Of a DNA stretch of 64,000 nucleotides, positions 22,968 to 33,093 are shown piece by piece. The DNA comes from Sceloporus undulatus (lineage: Eukaryota > Chordata > Lepidosauria > Squamata > Phrynosomatidae), in assembly GCF_019175285.1 (NCBI RefSeq), contig NC_056523.1:125345692-125409691 (forward strand). Direction: 5' to 3'. The translations under genes and the position numbers were made by a program. The stretch's first letter is position 1. The number at the start of each line of letters is the position of its first letter. The notes under the pieces were generated by a model that worked only from the letters and a program-made list of their open reading frames with translations, searched no databases and was not told the origin of the DNA.

Positions 22968-23189
22968 AGTCCCAAACACACTGCAGAAATAATCCAGTTT
23001 GAGACTGCTTTAATTGCCCTGGCTCAATGCTAAGGAATTCTGGGAACTGTAGTTTAGTGAGACATTTAGCCTTCTCTGTCATAGAGCTCTGGTGTCACAA
23101 TAAAGTACAATTCCCAGGATTCCCTAGCACTGAGCCAGGACAGTTAAAGTGGTCTCAAACTGGATTATTTCTGCGGTGTGTTTTGGACC
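22968..23189. mobile_element. Palindromic MITE (GGTCCAAAAC family)
   Basis: Ends AGTCCCAAACACACTGCAG and CTGCGGTGTGTTTTGGACC, with ATG outside both (22965-22967, 23190-23192). Nearly full-length with well-kept arms. Confidence 0.85.
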
Positions 23190-23192
23190 ATG

Positions 23193-24296
23193 GATAGAAT
23201 GCTGGATTTGGGAAACCTGCATTGAGATTCAAATACAACCTTCAAGTATGGGTCGCCATACATTTCTCAGTTTAATTTATCTTTAAAGTATTATAAAAGT
23301 AGGAAACCTAACAGAAAATCTATGTTGTCTCACTGACCTGTAGAGGAAGAGTGGGACACAGACATAGCTGGTACAAAATGGGATACTTCATAATTTATAA
23401 GATCCTATGCTTTGATCTTAGGTTGAAGCAGTTGTTATGAAAATACCTTTCGCTGTTTTTTGCTAGATGCATTTTACACCACACCTGGGTACATTGTAGC
23501 AGAGGAGAAGTGATTGTTCTCAAGGTGTAATGATGTGTCATATCCTCCAATATAGAGGAAAATTGGGATATAGAGGAAAACTGGGATACATGTGGCCAAG
23601 CAACATTAGAATATGGTCAAGATGACAAGTTATGAATGAGGAAAAGCAGGCAAGCTAGGAGGGGCTGTAGCAGTTTGCTTTTGCCCGAAGCTACAGGGAA
23701 AGGTAAGAGTCCATCCTCTAATCTCCTCTCTCTGCTGCTGAGTTAATGGAGTGCAATTTACTTTTGCTCTTTGAACTCAGTTTGCAGCAACTGAAATAGC
23801 TAGCTGAGGATAAAGGAGGAAAGTGGAAGGAGAGAGAAACTGAGACATTTAAAAAGCAGCTTAAAAACTGTGGGACAATCAGGACTGTCCCAGTCAAATA
23901 AAGATAGTTGGAGGGCATGTTGAGTAGTCTCACTTGACATTTTCTTGCAAAAAAATGATGTGCTGACCAGTTTAGTGTCAGCTCTTGATATGGGCACATC
24001 AGGAGATGCTTAATTATTACTTTATTCTCATGTTGTGAGAGAATGATAAGAAAGTGTCTTGGACAAATAAGAAACTCCAGGGCCATTTTCCAAAAATTTA
24101 TCAAGAGACAACAGAACACAGCATAGAGCTTCTAACACTAATAAACCTCTGAGCAGTATCAGAAATTGTGTTGGTGCAACTTCTGGTCATGGATGATAGA
24201 TGAAACAAACATGAATTACTGCTTGCTTACTTCATGCAAAACTGGACTGCATGCTTAATTAGATTAAAATCAATGTAAAAGCATAATAATACAGTA
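23193..24296. other. Intergenic, nothing recognised
   Basis: No gene or clearly bounded repeat recognised. The phrase ATAGAGGAAAA.TGGGATA is repeated near 23553 and 23571. Confidence 0.35.
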
Positions 24297-24494
24297 TATA
24301 CATTTGTCCCAATTTGTGGGGGATCCGTTCAATCCCCCCCTCCCCACAAATCACAAATATTGGAGATTTCCAAGCCCTGTTGTTGATAATGGGGGTGTGC
24401 TCCGTGCACACCCCTTTCGTCCCTCCTTGCTTGCCATCCACGAAGGACCAAAACTGCAGATCCCAAGTCCATGAATGGGGAGGGATGAATGTAT
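24297..24494. mobile_element. Mariner-type MITE
   Basis: Inverted ends TACATTTGTCCC and GGGATGAATGTA, with TA on both sides. Interior contains a short GTGCTCCGTGCAC-type hairpin. Confidence 0.55.
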
Positions 24495-25213
24495 AGTTAA
24501 ATATCAGCTGCCTGCATTTGTCAAAATGCAGACCTTAAGCAATAAGTCTAAATTCCACATGGAGCATGCTTGCACAGCTAGCTGCTGATTAGATGCAAAC
24601 CATTGAGCAGTTAGTGTAGAAAGGACTATACACTTTCTACTGAGGTGTCTTCCAGAAGCTCAGCATGTTCAGACAAAAGAGACACCAGTGTGTATTACAA
24701 AACCATGATCTCCGAAACAGGCAAAAGGGCAAATCTCTGAAAGCAAAGAAGGGAAGCAACATTTTCTCAAGTGTCAGGTTCCTACACCCACCTTCTGAGC
24801 CTAAAGATGCGGCAGGAAGATAAAAGTTGCTGTGGCACTCCTTTGTTGAGGCATGAATTTGCAAAGGATGTTTCACAAGCTACATGAAATAGATAGATAA
24901 TATGATAGGTGTGCAGATGTATGGATTCAAAACCACAATTATATGCCATCAGCACCACATTTACAGCACAATTGTATGCATGTTTACTCAGAAGTAAATA
25001 TAAAATATGAAGCTTACTTATACTGAATCAGATAGTTTGTCTATCTAGACCTGAAGAATTCAGCCTTTAGTCCATCTGATGTTTTGGACTTCTCCCAGAA
25101 GCCTAGGTCAGTATGATTAACAATCTAGCAACTTGGGAGTTGGTCAAAAACATCTAGGCCAGTTTTGTTTGATTGACAGCAGATATCCAGGTTCTTCAGC
25201 AGAGGTTTTTCCT

Positions 25214-25257
<44 letters not shown>

Positions 25258-25875
25258 GAAATTTCTTACCATTTCCTAGTAAGATATTCACTTAAAAAGT
25301 TTGAAAGGTAGCTCAGTCAGTAAACGAGTTAAGTTTATCTGCCCTTTGACTCTAAAATAGATTTACCCTATAGCATGTCTCTCCTTGACTGGTGGACTTT
25401 CTCCTTCAAAATCCACAGGAATTATCTCCAATCATATCTGCTGTTTCTGAGCAGTGCTCATTAATGCAAGGTGGTGACAGAAAGACCCTTACAAATAAGA
25501 TGTGCATAGTCTATATAAGCTTTGGGCCACCCCATAGTACACATCTGTACCACCTGACAGTATCTTCTATAAGATGGCATTGAATTATACCCAAATTAAT
25601 GTGCTTCCAAGCTCAAAATAGCCAAACCTTCACCAGCTGTATGAGTTTTTAAAGTGAAACATCAGGAATGAAAACTTGGACTGTTGCTGGCAGAACATGG
25701 GTTCTGCCACTGACCTACAGTCTCTTCTCTATGTTTGTTAGAGTTTATTCCCAGGTAACAATTTTAATTTTAATGTGCCATCTGGTTGTTACCGAAGTCA
25801 GTACCTTTCAAATGAGCAATATCACAACTTTTGTTTATTTCATATATTTGATCAGTTCCACAAGTGCCTGCAAAA
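24495..25875. other. Intergenic; one microsatellite, no gene
   Basis: No gene recognised. Holds the ATC microsatellite at 25214-25256. Confidence 0.35.
25214..25256. repeat. (ATC)n microsatellite
   Basis: About 14 uninterrupted ATC units. Confidence 0.95.
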
Positions 25876-25914
25876 CCCATTAAACTCCAAATTATTTTGG
25901 TGAGCCACTGCCAG

Positions 25915-26170
25915 CCAACACTGCAGTCATAGGTCCAAAACAGACAGGCCCAAAGGAGTAGTATGAGAATGCGCCTGGTCCCATTCACGCCAGGACTGCA
26001 GTAACCGTATGCGCCTGGCCCCAATCTTGGCCACTGTCACAGTCCTGAACTGGGCCACTGGAAGGAGCGGATTATATCTGCTCCTTCTTGAGTCAGTTCT
26101 TTTTTGTTGGCACAGCCTAGGCACAGTTTGTGGAAACAGCCCCAATACAACCTGAAGCCGCATCATTTTG
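25915..26170. mobile_element. Diverged CAGACNGGCC-family DNA element
   Basis: Starts near 'ggtccaaaacagacaggcccaa', the family end, and holds repeated GCGCCTGG[T/C]CCCA units and GGAGCGGA/TCTGCTCC hairpins. Right end unclear. Confidence 0.4.
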
Positions 26171-26734
26171 GACCCTAGTCAACCTTATTTTGCTCGGACA
26201 GGGAAAAAGAATGTGCACAGCCCAGAGATGTAGAAGTGTTTGCTGCAGCTGCTTACTTTGGTGGAAAAGGCCAAGATGTTTTTCTCATTCAGCTTCCCTT
26301 TTCAACTAACTGATTGGTTGCAGCAAAAACCTTCAAAACACCTCAAACGTTGTGCATGCTGCTATTCTATGGCTGCTTAGTATCCCAACCTTTGCAAAAC
26401 AATTTTTCTGGAATTTGCATGTATGGGTGTGGTAAGGTTTTCACTGCTCCTGCAAAATAGTGGGTTAAAAAAATCAGTCATACAGGGGAGTTTTTCTAGC
26501 CTTTTAGCTTCCAGATTACAGATCTTCACATTCCGCCTAACACTGAGAATCTAGCCATTGGTATATATGTTCGTTTCATGTTAGCTGAGTTATTAATCTA
26601 AAAGAATTCTTAATTCTTTTAATGTGGAATACTGTAAAGTATTCAGGCTATAAAGACATAACTTAATCGAACTAAAATCTGTCAACAAATATGGAAAATA
26701 AAACAATGGTCCACAGATTGGAAATGCTAAAATT

Positions 26735-27110
26735 GGCCCTCTCCAGATGGGCCTTTGCGGCGCCCCCGTCACGTGCTAGGGGTTGGCCGAGGGCACACCA
26801 CCCATATGTGCCTCACCCCTAGCACGTGACGGGGGCGTCAAAATAGCAGTGCCCTGTACACACAGGCGCCGCCATTTTGATGCAATGGATGCTAAGCGTC
26901 CACATGTCCCAGCGTCATAAGGACGTCATGAGTGCGCTATTGGCGCACTGCGATGTCCTTATGGCGCTGCAAGAAGGACCCGCTTTTTGCGGGTCCTTTT
27001 TGCTGCACGAGGGAGCCACACGGTTTGTCCGCTGTGGCTCCCTTGCGCAGCAAAACAAGGCACGGGCAGACCGCCCTTTTTGGGTGGTCTGTATCCCGCC
27101 ATATATTCCA
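26735..27110. mobile_element. GC-rich element made of serial hairpins
   Basis: Five hairpins in a row: a perfect 23-bp inverted repeat (26761-26783 with 26815-26837, containing CACGTGCTAGGGGT), one at about 26914-26967 (CATAAGGAC / GTCCTTATG), AGGACCCGC/GCGGGTCCT near 26975, GGGAGCCACA/TGTGGCTCCC near 27012, and CAGACCGCC/GGGTGGTCTG near 27067. Related structures occur at 40440-40811 and 42312-42665. Most likely a nonautonomous DNA transposon; no coding capacity. Confidence 0.55.
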
Positions 27111-27522
27111 ATAGTTGGAGCAGAATACAGAGAAATTGAATGGTTTAAAATTTGCAAGGAAGGGGGTTAGGCAAGATGCATATTTAACTTGTCACTGAAA
27201 ATATCAACGTAAAGCAGGATTAGACTTGGAGGAAGGAGGTATGACAATTAGGGGTAGGAACATCAACAGTTTAAGATATGCAGATGGCACCATATTAATA
27301 GTAGAAAATAGCAAAGAATTGGAACAATTACTGAAGAAACTCAAGAAAGAAAATGCAAAAGCAGGTTTATAGCTAAACATTAAGGAAAAAATAATGACGA
27401 CAGATGATTTAGATAACTTTAAAGTAGATGATGAAGCATTGAAATAGTTCAAGATTTTTCATACTTTGGCCTCGTCATTAATCAGAATGAAGACTGCCAT
27501 CAAGAAATCAAGAAAAGACTAG

Positions 27523-28912
27523 GGGCCTTATCACATGAGGGGTTTTGCAGCTCAGATCCGGATTCACTGCGGGTCCAGCCATGCATATTCACATTATAAT
27601 GTGATGTATTATCAAACACGATTGCTTTCTATGTGGGGTCATACTGAGGCAGATCCACAGTCAATTTGGAGTGACTCCTCATTTTTGTGAATTCGGTAAC
27701 AAGCAAATTCACAAAAATTGTTTCCAAGCTCACTTCGATTTCACTTTGAATTGGTTTGGTGTGGAAGATCACCCCGATCTCACCCCCATGACACCCTGCC
27801 TCCTGACCTATCATCCCCTGTCTGCTCCTTCACCCCGATCTCGCCCCCTCTGACATCCTACCTGTCAGCAACTCATCTGAGCCCTGTAGTCAATGCTGGC
27901 ATATGGCAGAGTAAACTGGCAAATTCAGAAACGTGGTTCTCAGTCCTCAGTTGAGATAACAGCAACTGGATGTCTTCCAGGAACTGAAGAAATGCCGGAA
28001 CCTCCGAGGACTCTCAGCAACCAATGCTAGGTTTCGGCTGATAAACGACCAGATAAGCCAAGTTTCCCGAAGTGCTTTATTTACAGTGCTATAATACAGA
28101 TCACAAATGAATACCAACTCTCCTACTACAACTCATAAGTAATCACTGGAAGCTCCTGGGTTTATATACCCTTCAGACCATGTGGTCTCCCAAACCCAGT
28201 GACTTCCTGTGTCACACTGTAAAGTGTCCTCCTGTGCAATCCAGACAGATGTTTCATCATCCAGGCATGGGTGCACCCAGGCACCAGGCTGTCCTTGAGC
28301 CTATGAGCATCAGCTGTGCTTGATCAGCCTTGTCCTTCTCAGTGCTAGATGCTCATGGTCAGACACACACACATCTAAGCATTTCCCAGTGTGCTGACTT
28401 TAACCCTCGACACTACCACCTGTCCCATCGTCCTCTGCCTGCTCCTTCACCCCGATCTCACCCCCAGTGACCCCCTGAGACCTGTCCCATCATCCCATGC
28501 CTGTTCCTTCACCCCGATTTCGCCCCAATGACCCCCTGTGACCTGTCCTATCATCCCCTGCCTCCTTCTACACCCCAATCTTGCCCACTCTGGCACCCTG
28601 CCACCTGTCTCATTATCCCCTGCCTCCTCCATTACCCCAGCGAAGGATGACAGCTAAGGAGGGGCAGGGAAGGATGACAGTGTCCAGAGCCCCTCTGAGC
28701 ATGCGCAAGGATGCCAATTTGAATTGTTGAATCCCTCTGGTGTGGTAATACAATGTGCACTCGCTCCGCTTTGCCCAAGTAGAGACAACAATTTCGTTCC
28801 TCGGGTATGATAAAACATCACGTGAATTGCCTTGGATCCGAAGTGACTCTACTCCCCCCTCGCTTCAGAAGGGCTTCGAATTGGAGCTCCTGTTTCATGT
28901 GTGATAAGGCCC
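27523..28912. mobile_element. Harbinger-like nonautonomous DNA transposon, 1390 bp
   Basis: Terminal inverted repeats GGGCCTTATCACA (27523-27535) and TGTGATAAGGCCC (28900-28912), flanked by TAG at 27520-27522 and 28913-28915. Three-base duplications are typical of PIF/Harbinger. Inside is a minisatellite of roughly 60-bp units (CTTCACCCCGATCTC, CCTGTCCCATCATCCC), about five copies, split by a solo LTR. No transposase frame is seen. Confidence 0.8.
27863..28412 (-). mobile_element. Solo LTR fossil (LTR retrotransposon, Gypsy-like or retroviral)
   Basis: Ends TGTC...GACA, 550 bp, flanked by exact 5-bp copies of CTACC (27858-27862, 28413-28417). On the minus strand it holds a TATA box (TATATAAA, near 28161-28169) followed by a poly(A) signal (near 28077-28082), so the LTR is transcribed leftward. 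No internal retroviral genes are beside it; a solo LTR left by recombination. It is younger than the element that hosts it. Confidence 0.75.
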
Positions 28913-29312
28913 TAGGACTTGGAAGGACAACTATGAAGGAACTAAAGATTGTGAAATGTCAAGATGTTGAATGCAAAAGTTAGGATTGTCCATGTCATCG
29001 TATTTCCCATTTCTATGTGTAGTTGTGAAAGCTAGACAATGAAGTAAGCTGATAGAAAGAATATAAACTTATTAGAAATGTGGTGATTTGAGAAGAATTC
29101 AACTTCTATGTATATCGTGGACTGCTAATTAGATAGTGGGAGTGGGAGGCAGTAGGAGTAGAGGAACACCACATTACAGGTGGATAAGTGGAACTGAGGA
29201 AGTCACAGCCCTAAGTTTGCAAGACCTTACCAGGGCAGTTGATGACTGGGGCTCTTAGAGGTCTCTCATTCCATAGGCTTGCAAGCTGATTTGATGGCAG
29301 TTAACAACAACA

Positions 29313-29622
29313 AAGGAGAGTTCCAGAGATGCCATGCAATGCCAAATAAATGGGTGCTAGTGGAAATCAAGCCTAAACTCTTCCTAGAAGCCAATATGAC
29401 TAAACTGAAACTGTCGTACTTTGGACACATCATGAGAAGGCATGGCTGACTGGAAAAGACAATAGTGCTTGGGAAGGTAGAAAGCAGTAAGAAAAGAGCA
29501 AGACCACATTATAAACAGATAGAGTCAAATCAAAGTAGCCACGGCCCTGAATCCGCAAGACCTGAGCAGGGCTGTTGATGACAGGGTGACTTGGAGTCAA
29601 CTCGATGGCAGTTAACAACAGG
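29313..29622 (+). mobile_element. Second Bov-B LINE 3' fragment
   Basis: The frame around 29405 encodes LSYFGHIMRRHG, the Bov-B C-terminal motif usually written YFGHLMRR, and the copy ends in 'gatggcagttaacaacag'. It abuts the tail of the first copy. Confidence 0.7.
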
Positions 29623-30064
29623 GGTGAAACTGAGAGATAACTAACTCCTCACCAATTCTTCTGGAAATTCCAAAACCCTACAAATACTTCCCTGGAATAT
29701 TTAGAATACTTTTAAGCTTAGGGCAGGGAGAAAATTACAAACTGGATTTCCAGGCCTCAGAATGCTTTAGCATTTCAATTTAATTTCCTTCCATTCTATA
29801 TTTGCCTATACTGTTTTCCAGAAGCTGTATTTATAGAACCTGTACTTGAAATAGACTCATGACCCTGATAGTACATATGAAGGACGTTTGCTGAGGAAAG
29901 AGGATTAAGCAAAGGAGCTAAAATTAATGAGAGGCTCCTCCTTCCTTGAGCACTCAGTCTTTTGCTCACTAATCATTTCCTTTCTCTTCTACTGTGACAT
30001 ATTAGTGTTTGCTTGCATTTTGCTGCAACTGCTTTTTCAATTTTTCTTCCTTGCCATTATCACC

Positions 30065-30210
30065 CATGCATGGGATCTTGTATCACCTTTGAGGCTAAAG
30101 AAAGAAATTGGTAGCCTGAGCTTTCATAGACTTCAGCCTACTTCTTCAGATGCATGTTTTGGAGAGGATACTGCATACTGATTTTCCAGACTAACACAGC
30201 TATATTTTTG
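30065..30210. repeat. AGTCTCAAAGGTG-family hairpin repeat
   Basis: Contains 'cctttgaggctaaagaaagaa', 'tcagatgcatgttttgga' and 'attttccagactaacacagc', shared with copies at 16728, 33482 and 34762. Confidence 0.55.
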
Positions 30211-30704
30211 AATTATCGCCCATCTTATATTTATGATGAATATTAGGTATTTACACCTTACATACCTATAACATAGATATATTAATTGGTTTCCATTCAA
30301 TTCACCTTCTTTAAGGCTTTCAATGGTGTGTGTATGTGTGTGTGCATTCCAAGATACCCGCATCGCATCTTTGTGTGGTTTGCTCTGTTTTAGCTGCTAT
30401 TATCAAGTACACGTTTTAACCATCCAATGTATAAATATGTCTCTAATTCATTATAAATGGTGCACAGAATACCAAACTACCATCTTAAGCCGTGGAAGAT
30501 CTCAACAACCAACTGCTGTTGTTATTCCTCCCCCCCAACCCAGATGGTGGTTTGTTTCCTTTGAGATACATTAGCACATGAGTGTGAAAATTACACACAC
30601 ACACTTTGGGGTCTATGTCCTGTATAGAATACACAAGGAAGGTAATGTAGCAGCAAGAAGGCTGGCAGCTTTCTGTTTCAAATACTGGAAGAGGAGAAGC
30701 AGGA

Positions 30705-30890
30705 TTCCACTTTCCCCCCCGAAATTGGGACTCAAAGCGGCTCACAGTTTAAAAGAACAATACAATTAAAAACATATGAAATGTGAGCATTAAAATAGAA
30801 ATAGAACTGTATTAAAACACATCATACATTAAAATAATAACATGCAATTACAATAAAAGATAAAGGCGTTTTAAAATGTTTGGAAATGTT
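30705..30890 (-). mobile_element. LINE tail, antisense
   Basis: 'gaaattgggactcaaagcggctcaca' and the following A-rich stretch are the reversed 3' end of a LINE like those near 19035 and 63650. Confidence 0.45.
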
Positions 30891-31119
30891 TCTGTGTTAC
30901 ATTCCTTTAAATTGCAGGCGAACAACAAATGGTGGACTGCACAGAAAGAAAGCTCCAGGAAGGCATGATAAGGAGAGAGGAAAAAATGAGGATTTTTTGT
31001 ATTCCTTTCAGGGGAAGAACAGAAAAGAATTGAGGATTTTTGGAGCTGTATTGCCAGCTCCACCTGACAGTTCCCTTGGGATCAGAGAGCTGCAGGGAGA
31101 ACTGCAGTGACAAGCTGTC

Positions 31120-32473
31120 ATTACTTTCTCCAAGCCTTTGTGTCTCAGCTCAGATGCTTACTAGGTCAGGAATTAGCGTAGGAGTAACATAAAAAGTGTT
31201 ACTGGCTGACTTCCACCTTTGAGCTTGTACAGTATGAATCACCAGAAATCCCAGCAGAGTTTCTGTGCAGGTCCTTTCTTGCCCATATTACTACAGTTTT
31301 CTCTTCCTGAACCCATCGCTGTATGATTTAAGGTTGCCTCACACAATCGCAGGAAAGGGCAAACTATTCATGGAGTTCTGTTTGAGAATATTTGGGTGTT
31401 CTTAATTCAAAAGGACCAGAGAAAATATTTCCCTGCTATACTTCCATGAACAGGAAGGTTCTCTTGCCGGCTTTCTGACATGTTTTTCTGCTGTCTTGTG
31501 AAGACCCCTTTTCCTGCCAGGCATTTGGCCCACTAAATGTAGATGGTTTTTGTTGATTTTCTGGAACCTACGTTAATCCAGTTTCCTCCCCTTGTGGTAC
31601 CTCTCTCTTTCAATTGGTTATTTTTGAGTGTCCTACTACTGTGAAGATTCATGATTTAATCAGTGCAGACGGTCTCTCCACAGATGCAGGCCACAATTCT
31701 TCCACACCATCATTATGCCTATAGAAGAAGATGTTTGTTACCTTGTAGCCAACCCTTGAGTCACAAGCTTCTCTGTACTTAGGTAGGCTGGGGTTTGTTT
31801 GTTTTCCAAAACCCAGGCATGCAATCCATCAGTGGAGCCATATTCCAAACCTAACCAGATGTGCCCAAGCTTGCTCTCTGTTGCAATAGTCTTTGAGAAG
31901 GCAAGAGTATATAGTAGCCAAGACCTGCATGTTTTAGGCTCTTATAGCTGACAATGAAAGCTTGATATAACTTCATATAGCATATTATTTCCCCTCCCAA
32001 AGCGAGGAAGACATTTAGTCGAAACGCATTTAGTTTTATTGTTGTCTCTTATATTACAGGTCCTCTGGAAGCGCATATACTTCTCCTCCTTCATGCACTT
32101 GTAGGGCTGCCATTGGGTATTTTTATATTGTGTATGTCATTTGAGATTCACATATCTCTACTCTTCTATGTACACTGGCAGTGCATTTACTTTTTATCTA
32201 CATACATATGGGAAGTACGTATATACATTACTTGTTGCTTTTAGTTTCTGGCACAGTGTATTGCCTTGACCTCACATTGTTTACCTGGATGCCAGAAAAC
32301 TAACGTTACTGCCTTTGCTGAATATTTTACCTAATAAAACTTTCTCATGCATTACTTTTTCATTACTTCCCCCTAGGCCTTTCCAGCACTGGGCTGGAAC
32401 ACATATGTCCAACTGCCTGATTCGCAATGCCATTTAATATTAGGAACTGGCTCACTGGAATGAGCAGCAAGGA
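31120..32473. other. Intergenic, unclassified
   Basis: No gene recognised. An AATAAA at about 32334 and a phrase GAGGAAGACATTTAGTCGAA near 32004 suggest an old retroelement end, but no boundaries were found. Confidence 0.3.
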
Positions 32474-32696
32474 CTGCTGCCACACTGCAGAATTAAGGTA
32501 GCTTGACACCGCTTTAATTGTCATGGCTCCATCCTATGGAATCCTGGGATGTGTAGTTCGTTGTGGCACTAGAGCTCTCTCTCTCTCTCTGACAGAGAAG
32601 GCTAAATGTCTCACAAGACTACAAATCCCAGAATCCCACAGCACTGAGCCATGGCTGTTAAAGAGGGGCCAAACTGAATTGATTCTTCAGTCTAAG
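32474..32696. mobile_element. Palindromic MITE (TTTGACACCGC family)
   Basis: Left 'ctgctgccacactgcagaattaa', right 'aactgaattgattcttcagtct'; arms complementary through TCCTATGGAATCCTGGGAT. Lies about 120 bp before the TECR CpG island. Confidence 0.7.
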
Positions 32697-32829
32697 ACAG
32701 TATTGGGTTTATTATTCCCACACCCCCAGGCCAGTCTTTTTTAAACATTCTTTACCGTTATGTAAATTTTTCTGCAGGGCTCCCCCCCTCGGATGTTATG
32801 ATTAGTTCACCGTCCTGCCACTCTAAGCC

Positions 32830-33078
32830 TCTTTGACCGTTGATTGGACCGGGCGTCGTCAGGCGGTGCTGGTTTCCATAGGGACGTTTGGGGCCGGCGC
32901 TTAGGCTCGCGGGGAGGCCCCTACTCCTCTGATTGGGTAATCCCTTTACGACCGGTTTCTTGCGATTGGCCGCCTTGTTCCCCTGACCACGCCCACTTTC
33001 AACGAGGTCGGGCGTCACGTGAGGAGAAAAAGGGGGTGCCGGGCTGTGTAAGCGGCAGGCGGCGAGGGGTGCGGAGCC
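32830..33078 (+). promoter_or_regulatory. TECR: TECR promoter and 5' UTR
   Basis: CpG-rich and without a clear TATA box. Three ATTGG pentamers (inverted CCAAT, NF-Y type) at 32843-32847, 32932-32936 and 32965-32969, and a CACGTG E-box at 33016-33021. The CpG island runs on to about 33360. This is a housekeeping-type promoter, suitable for an enzyme of fatty acid elongation. The transcription start was not placed; likely within 33020-33070. Confidence 0.7.
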
Positions 33079-33093
33079 ATGAAGTACTATGAG
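33079..33093 (+). CDS. TECR: TECR coding exon 1
   Basis: ATG AAG TAC TAT GAG, then donor GTGAGG. The ATG has GGAGCC before it (Kozak-like). The exon's coding part is only five codons, as in other vertebrates. Confidence 0.9.

Larger units (their letters stand above)
27115..29312 (+). mobile_element. Bov-B LINE 3' half, split by a later insertion
   Basis: Left piece 27115-27519 encodes reverse transcriptase remains, GRNINSLRYADGTILIVENS, where the catalytic YADD is now YADG and stops follow. The right piece, 28916-29312, encodes the downstream part and ends in the Bov-B tail 'gatggcagttaacaacaac'. The two pieces are separated by a Harbinger-like insertion with a TAG duplication. RTE/Bov-B LINEs are abundant in squamates. 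Confidence 0.8.

Noticed and set aside
26974-27002. Bacterial-type terminator hairpin (AGGACCCGC...GCGGGTCCTTTTT)
   Set aside because: It is one of five hairpins in a transposon of a vertebrate genome; rho-independent termination does not apply.
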